From Bradyrhizobium diversitatis (lineage in GTDB: Bacteria > Pseudomonadota > Alphaproteobacteria > Rhizobiales > Xanthobacteraceae), in the NCBI RefSeq assembly GCF_016031635.1, contig NZ_JACEGD010000011.1:124001-188000 (forward strand): DNA of 64,000 nucleotides, written 5' to 3'. A model generated the notes under the pieces. The model was not told the origin of the DNA, made no database searches, and saw only the letters and a program-made list of their open reading frames with translations. Numbering within the stretch: the stretch's first letter is position 1; each line of letters starts with the position of its first letter. Of the stretch, positions 36,092 through 45,734 are shown one piece after another. Both the position numbers and the translations under genes were made by a program.

Positions 36092-36718
36092 TCACAGGAA
36101 CGCCTCGAGGCTGACGACAGCGATGCCGCGGTCCCTGAAACTTTGATGGGTCGCGGCCACCGAGCCGTCGAGATCGATGCCACGGCAGGCATCCTCGATG
36201 ACGGCCACCTCCAACCCCGCCTTACGCGCATCCTCCGCCGAGAAGCGGACGCAGAAGTCCAGCGCCAGACCGGCGACAAAGACGGTCTTCAGCTCGCGTT
36301 CGCGCAAATAGCCGAGGAGTCCGGTCGGCGTCCGATGGTCGTTCTCGAACAGCGCCGAATAGGAATCGATGCCACGGCGAAAGCCCTTGCGCACCACGAG
36401 GCCTGCCCGCGTCAGGTCGAGATCGCGATGAAATTCGGCGCCCGCCGTGCCTTGCACGCAGTGCGCCGGCCATAGCACCTGCGTGCCGTAGTCGAGCTCG
36501 ATGACCTGGAACGGCTGCTTGCCCGCATGGTTTGACGCGAACGAGACGTGGTCGCTCGGATGCCAGTCCTGGGTCAGCACCACATTGGCGAATTTCTGGG
36601 CGATCCGATTGATGGCAGGGACGACCTTCTCGCCACTGGGAACGGCGAGCGCTCCGCCGGTACAGAAGTCGTTCTGTACGTCGATCACCAGCAACACGTC
36701 GCGGTCGGAAATCTTCAT
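36092..36718 (-). CDS. pncA: Nicotinamidase
   Basis: 208 residues, isochorismatase-like hydrolase fold. Catalytic Asp in VIDVQNDFC (about 10), metal ligands in TQDWHPSDHVSFASNH, Lys in VVRKGF and nucleophilic Cys in VAGLALDFCVRFSAEDA, followed by EDACRGID. Converts nicotinamide to nicotinate for NAD salvage; nadE is nearby. The ATG at 36718 gives the family N-terminus MKISDRDVLLVIDVQ. Probably co-transcribed with the PHA-synthase-like gene. Confidence 0.95.
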   Translation of the reverse strand: MKISDRDVLLVIDVQNDFCTGGALAVPSGEKVVPAINRIAQKFANVVLTQDWHPSDHVSFASNHAGKQPFQVIELDYGTQVLWPAHCVQGTAGAEFHRDLDLTRAGLVVRKGFRRGIDSYSALFENDHRTPTGLLGYLRERELKTVFVAGLALDFCVRFSAEDARKAGLEVAVIEDACRGIDLDGSVAATHQSFRDRGIAVVSLEAFL

Positions 36719-36985
36719 TGCAAGGCCCCACTCGATCCGCCCGGCGTCAGGCGCCGGACGCTCCTTCCCAATGTCGATCTTCCGGCGCAGCTTAGCAACC
36801 ACCGACCGCGTGCGGCGATACCGCGCTGACGGCCAGGATTTACCCAGAATGCAACGGTTTGACCTTGTCCGTGTTGACTAGGAACAACCAAGCGAGGATT
36901 CTCAGACCGTCCGCGGCTTGCGGATCGGATCAGGAACGGAGGAGAAGGTTCCCGAGGGCCGCAAGGCCGCGGAAGCCGCAGGGCT

Positions 36986-37957
36986 ATGGGCATCGGCAAG
37001 ACAGGAACCATTCTTCTCGCCGATATCGGCGGCACCAATGCGCGCTTCGCGCTGAACCGGAACGATCAGACCGGACCGATCGACTACGTGAAGGTCGCCG
37101 ACTTCCCGACGGTACGGGAAGCCATCGCGGATGTCCTGGCGCGCCGGTCAGGCGGCGAGCAGCCCCAAAGGGCGGTGCTGGCCGTTGCCGGTCCCGTCAC
37201 CAACAACCGCTGCGTCATGACCAACAGCCCCTGGGTCATCGACGGCAACGAGCTGCAGCCCGCGCTCGGCTTCGACAGCGTGCACGTGCTGAACGACTTC
37301 GAGGTGGTCGCCTGGTCCCTGCCCGCCTTGCAGCCTGCCGATCTGATCCCGCTCGGCGGAGGCGATGGCCTGCCCGGAGAGCCGTTGCTCGTCGTCGGGC
37401 CCGGAACTGGCTTTGGTGTCTCCTGTCTGATCGAACGCCATGGTTCGCGACTGGCGGTCGTCACTGAGGCCGGACATGCGACCCTGCCGGCCGAGAACGA
37501 GCGCGAGGAACGTGTGATCGCCTGCTTGCGCCGGCGCCTCGGCCATGTCTCCATCGAACGTGGCGCCCTCTCGGGTTCCGGACTGCAGAACCTCTATGAA
37601 GCCTTGGGCGAGATCGATGGCGTCCAGGTGCCGCATCGCGACGCCGCCGCCATCACCAAGGCTGCGCTGGAGGGCAGCTGTCCCGTCAGCCGCGCGACGC
37701 TGGAGATGTTTTGCGCCATCCTTGGCTCGGTTGCCGGCAATCTCGCCGTGACTTTCGGCGCGCGCGGCGGCGTCTATATCGCCGGCGGAATCGTGCCGCG
37801 CTTTCGCGAGTTCCTCGCGGCCTCCGCGTTCCGGGCGCGCTTTGAAGCCAAGGGACGTTTCCAGGACTATCTGCGCGACATCCCGACCAGGCTGGTGATC
37901 AAGCCCGATGCGAGCTTCGTCGGCCTGAAGATGTTTGCCGACCACACTGCGGATTGA
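36986..37957 (+). CDS. glk: Glucokinase
   Basis: 323 residues, E. coli Glk-type. ATP phosphate-binding LADIGGTNARFAL (about 11-23), glucose-contacting TNSPWVID and LNDFEVVAWSLPAL (catalytic Asp), VVGPGTGFGVSCLI (adenosine/phosphate loop) and EAGHATLP. Phosphorylates glucose at C6. Divergent from pncA; AGGG lies directly before the ATG. Confidence 0.95.
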   Translation: MGIGKTGTILLADIGGTNARFALNRNDQTGPIDYVKVADFPTVREAIADVLARRSGGEQPQRAVLAVAGPVTNNRCVMTNSPWVIDGNELQPALGFDSVHVLNDFEVVAWSLPALQPADLIPLGGGDGLPGEPLLVVGPGTGFGVSCLIERHGSRLAVVTEAGHATLPAENEREERVIACLRRRLGHVSIERGALSGSGLQNLYEALGEIDGVQVPHRDAAAITKAALEGSCPVSRATLEMFCAILGSVAGNLAVTFGARGGVYIAGGIVPRFREFLAASAFRARFEAKGRFQDYLRDIPTRLVIKPDASFVGLKMFADHTAD

Positions 37958-38103
37958 CGGACGATCACGCTCCGCTTGCTGGCGTATTCCAGTAATTCAC
38001 AGATGATTCAGCACGCGCCCGGTTCCAGGCGGGAACGTGCTTGCGTGCATGTTTCAGATGCGAAACAATCTCTCCGTGTGTGGCGTAGTTGCGGGGGCGT
38101 GAC

Positions 38104-38307
38104 ATGCGTAAGCAGGATCTGGGTTTCGACTATCACCGCTATCACCGTCTGCTGAGCGAAGCGGACAGCGAAGACAAGCGGCTGGCCCTGATCGAACTCC
38201 TGATCGAGGAAAAGGCGCGCGACCGGCTGGCCGCTCAGCGCGCGTCGGATCGCGCAGCCATGACGGCCCACACCATTGCCAAGGTGCTGAGGAACGGTCG
38301 CAACTGA
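38104..38307 (+). CDS. Small helical hypothetical protein
   Basis: 67 residues, MRKQDLGFDYHRYHRLLSEA onward, predicted all-helix and charged (DKRLALIELLIEEKARDRLA), no signal or Cys. GGGGGCG stands upstream of the ATG. An in-frame ATG five codons earlier is less well placed. No family known to me; it is convergent with the receiver-domain gene. Confidence 0.65.
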   Translation: MRKQDLGFDYHRYHRLLSEADSEDKRLALIELLIEEKARDRLAAQRASDRAAMTAHTIAKVLRNGRN

Positions 38308-38351
38308 GTCGGCTGAATCACCCTGCGGCCGTGCGCGTCGGGCGTGATCGG

Positions 38352-38729
38352 TCAGCCTGGGGTTTTGGTTGACGGCCCGGGAAACATCGAATCGATCATC
38401 GCCTTGAGCTGATCCATTGCGATCGGCTTGCGCAGGATCGGCCTGCGTCGGAGCAAGGACGGCAGCAGTTCCGGACCGTAGCCGGTGGCGAACAGAAACG
38501 GTTTTCCGCGACGTTCGATCAGATCGGCGACGGGATCGACGTAGACGCCCATGAGATTGATGTCGAGGATGGCCATGTCGTATTGCGCGGTCATGGCAAA
38601 GGCGCTGGCGTCGCGCACATTATCCGCTTCCGCGACGACGTGGTGGCCGAGTTCCGCCACCATGTCGGCCATCATCATCCGGATCAACGCCTCGTCTTCG
38701 ACCAGGAAAACGGAGAGTCCGTCCGCCAT
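38352..38729 (-). CDS. Single-domain response regulator (receiver)
   Basis: 125 residues comprising only a CheY-like receiver: acidic pocket LVEDEAL (residues 9-15), phospho-acceptor Asp in MAILDINLMG (about 54), Thr/Ala position FATGYG and Lys in LRKPI (about 101). No output domain, so it acts through protein contacts or as a phosphate sink. No histidine kinase lies nearby. Confidence 0.9.
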   Translation of the reverse strand: MADGLSVFLVEDEALIRMMMADMVAELGHHVVAEADNVRDASAFAMTAQYDMAILDINLMGVYVDPVADLIERRGKPFLFATGYGPELLPSLLRRRPILRKPIAMDQLKAMIDSMFPGPSTKTPG

Positions 38730-38840
38730 ATCAACCCCGCAGTCAGCTTGCGAAGCTAATCATAATCGAATTGCGGGGAGGATTCACGAATTCGTGGCGG
38801 GCGCCGTTAATTCGGCCCCGCCCGGACCGATTCAACTTGA

Positions 38841-39626
38841 TCAGTCCAGCCCCCGCTCGTGACTGAGGTGCACCATCTCCTGAATGAAGACCTGCTTCTG
38901 CTTGTCGTCGAGGCTCGAATAGAGCGGCTCGGCAGCGTCGGCAACGTTGCGCTGGTCGGCGGCGCGATCAATCAGGAATTGGGCCTCGTTGCGCATCTGC
39001 TCGATGATGTCGTCGGGCGGATCCCGCTTGGCGCGCGCAACCCTCAGGTTGAGCCGCTCTGCACCATTATGCCCGAGGTAGTGCATCGCGCTCGAGAAGC
39101 CGTACCAGTGCTTCTCCTGGTCCGGCGTGAGGTTCAGCTGGGTCTTGATCCGCTCGATGTAGGAATCGCTGTTGGCGACGATCTGTTCGGCGGTCAGCTG
39201 CGGCGTGCCGGGCTGGGTGAGAACCGTGACGTCCTTGTTGCCCTTGTCCTGCGGCGTGTTCTTCGCCTCTTTGGTCGCTTTGGCGCCCTTGCCCGGCTTG
39301 GCGCTCTTGGCATCCTTGTCCTTGGCTGCGCCTTGCTGCTTGGCGTCCTTGCTGGACTCCCTGGCGGCCGGCGGAGGATTGCCGCCGTTGTTGTTGCCGA
39401 CGCCGAGCACGCCCGTGAAGACCCCAACCACGCCGCCGATTGCGCCGCCGAGCACGCCACCGACCGGACCTGCCGCCTTGTTCCCGGCCGCAGCGCCTTC
39501 CTGAACGCCTTTGACCAATCCTTGAGCATTCGCCCACGTCGCTGCGCCGAGCAACAGCGCGAGCATGGACCCCAGCGCGAGCCATCGTCGCAGGTAAGGC
39601 CGCGCTGGCGGCGCCGCATTGATCAT
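38841..39626 (-). CDS. Exported protein with LTXXQ (Spy/CpxP-like) motif
   Basis: 261 residues. Signal or membrane anchor near residues 12-35, then a Gly-rich segment (GPVGGVLGGAIGGVVGVFTG) that may insert in membranes, a Lys/Ala/Asp-rich linker, and a helical C-terminus with LNLTPDQEKHW and LYSSLDDKQKQVF, the paired LTxxQ-type repeats of Spy/CpxP chaperones. GGAG is 6 nt before the ATG at 39626. Likely a periplasmic stress-related protein. Confidence 0.78.
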   Translation of the reverse strand: MINAAPPARPYLRRWLALGSMLALLLGAATWANAQGLVKGVQEGAAAGNKAAGPVGGVLGGAIGGVVGVFTGVLGVGNNNGGNPPPAARESSKDAKQQGAAKDKDAKSAKPGKGAKATKEAKNTPQDKGNKDVTVLTQPGTPQLTAEQIVANSDSYIERIKTQLNLTPDQEKHWYGFSSAMHYLGHNGAERLNLRVARAKRDPPDDIIEQMRNEAQFLIDRAADQRNVADAAEPLYSSLDDKQKQVFIQEMVHLSHERGLD

Positions 39627-40106
39627 TCTCGTCTCCATCGTCGATCCAATTGGTCTTGGCGGGCGGAAGCAAACCACCAGCAGAACTCTATCGTTTCCAG
39701 CGCTTTGCGGTCCAGACACGGCCGACTGCTGTCCACGCCGGAAAAGTCTGTCGCGCGAAGCGGTTATGCAAGCTCATTCGAAACTGCGGCGTAATTGCGC
39801 AACGGATCGTTCCGGGTTGGCCCGTGCGCTGTGTGCGTCGCAAAATGTGCGTTCGCGGTTCACGTTCGACGCATGGCCCTGACATGCAGCGACGCGCGTC
39901 TCGGGCACAACGTTAGTTTTAGACGCGGAGCCGCTAGGCTTTCTCGACAGACGCCATCAATCATGATCTGATCGCGCTACCAATTTGCCCCGGGCGGTGT
40001 GAGTTTTCACGTCGACCGCCGGCATCAATAAGAAAATTCGAAAACAAGAAACTCATAAAGTCTCTCAGAGGAAACTCCAACAACAACACCCAGGCGAGGA
40101 AACGAG
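39627..40106. other. Spacer upstream of sugar ABC operon
   Basis: 480 nt, noticeably AT-rich between about 39990 and 40090 compared with its surroundings. No gene recognised; it should contain the divergent promoters of the LTXXQ gene and the sugar transport operon. Confidence 0.5.
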
Positions 40107-41447
40107 ATGTCACGCAAGACACTGACGCGACGTCAATTTGTGGCTGCCACTGCAATGTCCTCCGCGGCGCTGATCACGGCGCCCTACGTCCGGGGCGCCT
40201 ACGCCGCCGGCAAGCTCTCGATCGGCTTCTGGGACCATTGGGTTCCGAATGCCAACGATGCCTCCACCGCCATGGTCAAAGCATGGGGCGAAAAGGAGAA
40301 GGTCGAAGTCTCGATCGACTACATCACCAGCAACAACAACAAGATCCAACTTACGGTCGCAGCCGAGGCCCAGGCAAAATCCGGTCACGACATCCTGCAG
40401 ATGCCGACCTGGTGGCCGCACGCCTACGCTGAAAATCTCGAGCCGGTGAACGACGTCATGGAGCCGCTCATCAAGCAGAACGGCGAGGTCAACGGCACCG
40501 TCAAATATCTCGGCCAGGCCGGCGGCAAGTGGCTCGCCGTTCCCGCAACCCCGGGAAGCCAGATCAAGGGACCCTGCTCCCGCATCGATCTGATGAAGAA
40601 GCATGCCGGCATCGACGTGCAGGAGATGTACCCTGTCGGTGCGCCCGCAAAGGCGGACAATTGGACGTTGGAGACCTTCCTCAAGGCGGCCGAGGCCTGC
40701 CACAAAGGCGGCGTGCCATTCGGGATCGGCCTCGGCGAAACCACCGACAGCGTCGACACTGCAGGCGCGATCTTCCAGTCGTTCGGTGCCGAGCTCGTCA
40801 ACGCCAAGGGCGACGTCACGGTGAAGACCGATGCCGTTCGTCAGGCGCTCGAATACTACAAGAAGCTGATCGCCTTCCTGCCGCCGGACGCTCCGTCCTG
40901 GGACGATGCCTCGAACAACAAATGGCTGATCTCGGGCCGCGGCGCGATGATCCTGAATCCGCCGAGCGCCTGGGCGGTCGCAAGGCGCGACGCGCCGCAG
41001 ATCGCCGAGCAGTGCTGGACGCACGGCATGCCGTCCGGGCCCAAGGGCCGCTTCGCACCCTACCTGCCGTACTTCTGGGGTCTCTGGAGCTTCAGCAAGA
41101 ACAAGGAAGCGGCCAAGAGCCTCCTCACCTACCTGTCGCAGCCGTCATCGATCGAAAAGTTCGTCGCGGCGAGCGGCGGCTACGATCTGCCCGCCTACGC
41201 CAACATGACGACGCTGAAGACCTGGGCGGAGGAAGGGCCGCCGAAGGGGACGCTGTATCACTATCCGAACCCCAACAACCATCAGACGCTGTCGATCGCA
41301 GCGTCTCCGGCGCCGCCCAAGATCGCACAGCAGATCTACTTCCAGGCGACGTTGACCAAGATGGCACTGCGCTATGCGCAGGGCGAAAAGATGGAGGCCA
41401 CGCTCGCCTGGGCCGAAGGCGAGTGCGAGGGCTTCATGCGGAGTTGA
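40107..41447 (+). CDS. Sugar ABC transporter substrate-binding protein (CUT1)
   Basis: 446 residues with a Tat-type signal (KTLTRRQFVAATAMSS, then AYAAG). Mature part begins KLSIGFWDHWVPNAND and has SBP_bac_1 features: DILQMPTWWPHAYAENLEPV, GKWLAVPATPGSQ, and repeated Trp residues for sugar stacking. It is the first gene of a five-gene operon and is separated from the permeases by two hairpins that could raise its share of transcript. Sugar unknown; probably glycerol-3-phosphate-, polyol- or oligosaccharide-like. Confidence 0.93.
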   Translation: MSRKTLTRRQFVAATAMSSAALITAPYVRGAYAAGKLSIGFWDHWVPNANDASTAMVKAWGEKEKVEVSIDYITSNNNKIQLTVAAEAQAKSGHDILQMPTWWPHAYAENLEPVNDVMEPLIKQNGEVNGTVKYLGQAGGKWLAVPATPGSQIKGPCSRIDLMKKHAGIDVQEMYPVGAPAKADNWTLETFLKAAEACHKGGVPFGIGLGETTDSVDTAGAIFQSFGAELVNAKGDVTVKTDAVRQALEYYKKLIAFLPPDAPSWDDASNNKWLISGRGAMILNPPSAWAVARRDAPQIAEQCWTHGMPSGPKGRFAPYLPYFWGLWSFSKNKEAAKSLLTYLSQPSSIEKFVAASGGYDLPAYANMTTLKTWAEEGPPKGTLYHYPNPNNHQTLSIAASPAPPKIAQQIYFQATLTKMALRYAQGEKMEATLAWAEGECEGFMRS

Positions 41448-41463
41448 TGCCGGGCGTGTGCCA

Positions 41464-41538
41464 GGCGGCTCGCGCTTGAGACGTGAGCCGCCATGCACCG
41501 CGTGCCGCCAATCGAGGAGCCGGCCGATCGGGCCGGCT
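41464..41538. other. Two intraoperonic hairpins
   Basis: GGCGGCTC / GAGCCGCC (41464-41471 with 41485-41492) and AGCCGGCC / GGCCGGCT (41518-41525 with 41531-41538). They lie between binding-protein and permease genes, where partial terminators or 3'-end stabilisers commonly set stoichiometry. Confidence 0.55.
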
Positions 41539-41571
41539 TCGCCAGTCGACAATTTCCGAGAAAGCTACGCC

Positions 41572-42510
41572 ATGGCCGATGTCGTCGTTGAGCAAGGTCA
41601 AGCGGTCCGTGCGGCGCGCGCGCGCAAGCCGGCCAGCCTTCGCAATGTCCTGGGACGAAAATCGACGGTCGCGTTCTTCCTGACGCTGCCGCTGATCCTG
41701 CTGATAGCGCTCCTCGTGCTCTATCCCGCCGTCTACTCCGTCCATCTCGCCACCCTGAACAAGTCGATGCAGAAGTTCGTCGGCTTCGGCAACTTCCTGT
41801 TCCTGTTCAAGCGCGACACCTTCTGGATGGTGGTGAAGCAGTCCTGCATCTTTGCCGTCACGGCCGTGTTCTTCAAGGCGCTGATCGGATTCATCGTCGC
41901 CCATTTCGTGCACAACATTCCGGCCAAGGGGCAGCGCAAATGGCGCGGCATGCTGCTGGTGCCCTGGGTGATCCCGCCGGCGATGAGCACGCTGGCGTGG
42001 CTGTGGCTGTTCGACCCCTCCTACAGTGCCTTCAACTACACGCTCTCATTCTTCGGCATCGGCCCGATCAACTGGCTCGGCGACAATGTTTGGGCGCGCT
42101 TTTCCGTCATCCTCGTCAACATCTGGTACGGCGCGCCGTTCTTCATGATCATGTATCTGGCCGCGCTGAAATCGGTGCCGGACCAGCTCTACGAGGCCGC
42201 GGCGATCGACGGCGCCAATTGGTGGCAGAAGATCTGGTACGTCACGCTGCCGATGATGCGGAATATCATCGCGATCACGGCGCTGTTCTCGCTGATCGTG
42301 ACCTTCGCCAATTTCGACATCGTGCGCATCCTGACCTCGGGGGGCCCGCTCGACCAGACGCATATCTTCGCCACCTGGGCCTTCAAGGTCGGCATCGAGG
42401 GCAGCGACATTCCACTCGGCGCCAGCGTCTCGCTGTTCATGGTGCCGATCCTCGCCGTCGCAGCGATCTTCATCCTGCGCGATGTCTCCAAACGCGGGAA
42501 TGAAGCCTGA
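41572..42510 (+). CDS. Sugar ABC transporter permease (MalF/UgpA-type)
   Basis: 312 residues, six hydrophobic segments (first at about 35-57). EAA loop LYEAAAIDGANWWQKIWYVTLPMM near residues 203-225. The segment LVPWVIPPAMSTLAWLWLF is typical of CUT1 permeases. Stop and next start overlap by 1 nt (TGATG). Confidence 0.94.
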   Translation: MADVVVEQGQAVRAARARKPASLRNVLGRKSTVAFFLTLPLILLIALLVLYPAVYSVHLATLNKSMQKFVGFGNFLFLFKRDTFWMVVKQSCIFAVTAVFFKALIGFIVAHFVHNIPAKGQRKWRGMLLVPWVIPPAMSTLAWLWLFDPSYSAFNYTLSFFGIGPINWLGDNVWARFSVILVNIWYGAPFFMIMYLAALKSVPDQLYEAAAIDGANWWQKIWYVTLPMMRNIIAITALFSLIVTFANFDIVRILTSGGPLDQTHIFATWAFKVGIEGSDIPLGASVSLFMVPILAVAAIFILRDVSKRGNEA

Positions 42511-43421
42511 TGAGCACGCTTGCAATCGACAAGGCCGGACCGTCGCGGAAGATCAAGTACGGCAGCATGAGCCGGGACCGCGCCTGGGCGCTGCGCTGGT
42601 CCTATTTCTTCCTGGTGCTGTTCGCGATCTTCTTCCTGACGCCGCCGATCTACATGCTGATCACCTCGCTCAAGAGTAGCGCGGAAATATCGGCGGCGAC
42701 CAATCCCTGGTGGGTGTTTCACCCCACCTTGTCGAACTATGTCGAGCTCCTGACCTCCAACCAGTTCCTGCGCTTCTTCTGGAATTCGTCGATCGTCTCG
42801 CTCGCGGTCGTCCTCGTGACCATGCTGATCAGCGTCCCCGCGGCGTTTGCACTGGCGCGGATGAAGTTCTGGGGCTCGACGACGCTGGCAACCGGCGTCT
42901 TCCTCACCTACCTCATCCCGGACAGCCTGTTGTTCATTCCGCTGTTCAAGATGCTGGCGTTGGTCCAGGACTACACCGGCATCACGCTGCTCAACAGATG
43001 GTACGTGCTGCTGTTCATCTATCCGACGCTGACCGTGCCGTTCTGCACCTGGATCATGATCGGCTATTTCGCCTCGATTCCGAAGGAGCTCGATGAAGCC
43101 GCGCTCATCGACGGCGCCTCCTGGTTGCAGACGCTGACGCGGATCTTCATCCCGGTCGCCCTGCCCGGGCTGATCGCAGCGACCATCTTCGCCTTCACGG
43201 TGTCCTGGGCGCAGTTCCTCTATCCCCTCGTGTTCACGACGTCGGTCGACCAGCTCGTGCTGCCGGTCGGCATCACCACCACGCTGATCAAGGGCGACGT
43301 CTTCAACTGGGGGCAGATCATGACCGGCGCGCTGCTCGGCGCCGCGCCGCCGCTGATCATCTACGCTTTCCTGATGGACTACTACATTGCCGGCCTGACC
43401 GCCGGCGCGACAAAGGGTTGA
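42510..43421 (+). CDS. Sugar ABC transporter permease (MalG/UgpE-type)
   Basis: 303 residues with six hydrophobic segments; FLTPPIYMLITSLKS at about 36-50 and the EAA loop ELDEAALIDGASWLQTLTRIFIPVALPG. Pairs with the preceding permease. It ends 20 nt before the ATPase gene. Confidence 0.94.
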   Translation: MSTLAIDKAGPSRKIKYGSMSRDRAWALRWSYFFLVLFAIFFLTPPIYMLITSLKSSAEISAATNPWWVFHPTLSNYVELLTSNQFLRFFWNSSIVSLAVVLVTMLISVPAAFALARMKFWGSTTLATGVFLTYLIPDSLLFIPLFKMLALVQDYTGITLLNRWYVLLFIYPTLTVPFCTWIMIGYFASIPKELDEAALIDGASWLQTLTRIFIPVALPGLIAATIFAFTVSWAQFLYPLVFTTSVDQLVLPVGITTTLIKGDVFNWGQIMTGALLGAAPPLIIYAFLMDYYIAGLTAGATKG

Positions 43422-43441
43422 TGACGAGGAGCTGAAGTTCG

Positions 43442-44542
43442 ATGGCTGACGTTGCTTTGCGGAAGGTAGTCAAGCGTTACGACGACGTCGAAGCCGTGCG
43501 CGGCATCGACCTCGACATCGCCGATCATGAGTTCATCGTGCTGGTCGGCCCCTCCGGCTGCGGCAAGTCGACGACGCTGCGCATGATCGCAGGCCTCGAG
43601 GACATCAGCGACGGCGACATCATGATCGGCGGCGACGTCGTCAACGACGTGCCGCCAAAGGACCGCGACATCGCGATGGTGTTCCAGAACTACGCGCTCT
43701 ATCCGCACATGACGGTCGCGGAGAACATGTCGTTCGGGCTGCGCCTGAAGCACTACCCCAAGGCCGAGATCAAGGCACGGGTGACGGAGGCCGCCCGCCT
43801 CCTCGACATCACCGACCTGATCGACCGCAAGCCGAAGCAGCTCTCCGGCGGCCAGCGCCAGCGCGTCGCCATGGGCCGGGCCATCGTACGCAATCCAAAG
43901 GTCTTCCTGTTCGACGAGCCGCTGTCCAATCTCGACGCCAAGCTCCGCGTGCAGATGCGGATCGAGATCAAGAAGGTGCACCAGAAGGTGCGCACCACCA
44001 CGGTCTACGTCACCCACGACCAGGTCGAGGCGATGACGCTGGCCGATCGGGTGGTGGTGATGAACAAGGGCCGGATCGAGCAGATCGGCACGCCGAACGA
44101 GCTTTACCACAAGCCGGCGACGCGCTTCGTCGCGGGCTTCATCGGCTCGCCGGCGATGAACTTCATTCCGTGCCGGCTCGAAGATGTCGGCAGCACGCTT
44201 CAGATCCGCCTCACCGACCGCATCGCTTTCCCGCTGCCGCCGGCCCGCGCCGCGCGTTACAACGCGCTGCCACGCACCGACAAGCTGCTGCTGGGCCTCC
44301 GGCCCGAGCATCTCACCGAGTCGCACGCGCATCTCGAGTCCGGGGTCGAGACCTTCGATACCGTGCTCGACGTGACCGAGCCGATGGGCATGGAGACCCT
44401 GGTCTATTTCGGGCTCGACGGCACGCCGGTCTGCGGCCGCGTCAATCCCAATGCCGGCGCCAAGGACGGGGCACCCATGCGCCTGGCGATGGACCTCAAC
44501 AACATGCACCTGCTAAATGAAGAGACCGGCGTCGTGTTGTGA
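43442..44542 (+). CDS. Sugar ABC transporter ATP-binding protein (UgpC/MalK-type)
   Basis: 366 residues. Walker [10 protein letters not shown] (about 37-45), signature [14 protein letters not shown], Walker [15 protein letters not shown], switch His in [11 protein letters not shown], and a C-terminal TOBE/MalK-type regulatory region (GLRPEHL, about residue 280). Energises the two permeases before it. Confidence 0.95.
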   Translation: MADVALRKVVKRYDDVEAVRGIDLDIADHEFIVLVGPSGCGKSTTLRMIAGLEDISDGDIMIGGDVVNDVPPKDRDIAMVFQNYALYPHMTVAENMSFGLRLKHYPKAEIKARVTEAARLLDITDLIDRKPKQLSGGQRQRVAMGRAIVRNPKVFLFDEPLSNLDAKLRVQMRIEIKKVHQKVRTTTVYVTHDQVEAMTLADRVVVMNKGRIEQIGTPNELYHKPATRFVAGFIGSPAMNFIPCRLEDVGSTLQIRLTDRIAFPLPPARAARYNALPRTDKLLLGLRPEHLTESHAHLESGVETFDTVLDVTEPMGMETLVYFGLDGTPVCGRVNPNAGAKDGAPMRLAMDLNNMHLLNEETGVVL

Positions 44543-44575
44543 CGCTGTGAAGAAACGCGAGCAGGCAGGGGAGCG

Positions 44576-45565
44576 ATGGCGACCAACAAGAAGAAGATTT
44601 TCATTACACAAACTTTGTCGCAAGGGGCACGTGCCCTCCTCACCCAGCGGGACGATATCGAGCTCGTCGAGTTTCCGAACCTGATCTCGGCGAAGGACTT
44701 CGAGACCTTGCTGAAGAGCCATGCCCCAGTCCACGGCGTGGCCCTCGGCGCCACCGCCTTCGGCGAGACCGAGCTCGAGGCATCAAAAGACATGAAGGTG
44801 GTGACCCGCATCGGCGTCGGCTACGACGCCGTCGACGTGCCCGCCCTCTCCCGCCGCAAGGTGCCGCTGATGGTGGCGGGCAGCGCGAACTCGCCCTCGG
44901 TTGCGGAAGCGGCGCTGTTCATGATGCTGACGCTGGCCAAGCGCGCGCAGGAGATGCACGCCTGTGTCAGGGACGGCAAATGGGCCGACCGGCTCGGCAT
45001 GCTGCCGTTCGATCTCTACGGCAAGACCGTGCTGATCGTCGGCTTCGGCCGCATCGGTACTCGCACCGCCAAGCGCTGCCTGGCGTTCGAGATGAACGTC
45101 CAGGTCTACGATCCCTACAAGGAAGCCGCCGAAATCAAGGCCGCCGGCTGCGAGCCCGTCACCGACCTCGACGCCGCGCTGCCCAACGCCGATTTCGTCA
45201 CGATCCATTGCCCGAAGACGCCGGAGACGGTCGGCCTGTTCAACGCGGCGCGGATCGGGCGGATGAAGCCGAAATCCTACCTCATCAACACCGCGCGCGG
45301 CGGCATCGTGAAGGAAACAGCGCTCTACGACGCCCTGGTCTCCGGCAAGCTCGCCGGCGCCGGCATCGACGTCTTCGAGGTGGAGCCGCCGCCGGTCAGC
45401 AACGCGCTGTTTGCGCTGGCAAACGTCATCATGGCCCCGCATGTGGCCGGCGTCACCGTCGAGGCGGTGAGCCGCATGAGCGAGCAGACTGCGCGCAACA
45501 TCCTGAGTGTGCTGGACGGCGATCCCATCCGGCAAAACGTCATCAATCAGGACGTGCTGGGCTGA
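44576..45565 (+). CDS. D-isomer 2-hydroxyacid dehydrogenase (phosphoglycerate dehydrogenase-like)
   Basis: 329 residues. NAD-binding GFGRIGTRTAKRC (about 158-170), catalytic Arg in NTARGGIV, Glu in DVFEVEPP and His in APHVAGVT. Oxidises or reduces a 2-hydroxy acid in the cytoplasm. As the last gene of the sugar ABC operon (33 nt after the ATPase) it probably acts in catabolism of the imported compound rather than serine synthesis; it lacks an ACT domain. Confidence 0.92.
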   Translation: MATNKKKIFITQTLSQGARALLTQRDDIELVEFPNLISAKDFETLLKSHAPVHGVALGATAFGETELEASKDMKVVTRIGVGYDAVDVPALSRRKVPLMVAGSANSPSVAEAALFMMLTLAKRAQEMHACVRDGKWADRLGMLPFDLYGKTVLIVGFGRIGTRTAKRCLAFEMNVQVYDPYKEAAEIKAAGCEPVTDLDAALPNADFVTIHCPKTPETVGLFNAARIGRMKPKSYLINTARGGIVKETALYDALVSGKLAGAGIDVFEVEPPPVSNALFALANVIMAPHVAGVTVEAVSRMSEQTARNILSVLDGDPIRQNVINQDVLG

Positions 45566-45571
45566 GCCGAG

Positions 45572-45606
45572 CTCCGGGCGGGCGTCGGGTGCGCCCGCCT
45601 TCGGAG
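45572..45606 (+). terminator. Hairpin terminating the sugar operon
   Basis: GGCGGGCG / CGCCCGCC stem (45577-45584, 45592-45599) extended by CTCCG / CGGAG across a 2-nt bulge, 7 nt after the dehydrogenase stop. No U-run, but position and stability fit an operon end. Confidence 0.65.
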
Positions 45607-45734
45607 TGCCAGAAAGCGTCCCATTTTGGTGCAAATCGAGCCCCAACTCAGCCTTAATCAAGCGCGCGTAATAAGACCCGCCGCGGCGGCAGTGGGACAG
45701 ACTGGCCGGCCGCGTCGAGCTGGAGGATGAACCC

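Noticed and set aside
38051..38066. GTTTC-AGATGC-GAAAC inverted repeat before the 67-residue gene
   Set aside because: Only 5-bp arms; too short to claim as an operator.
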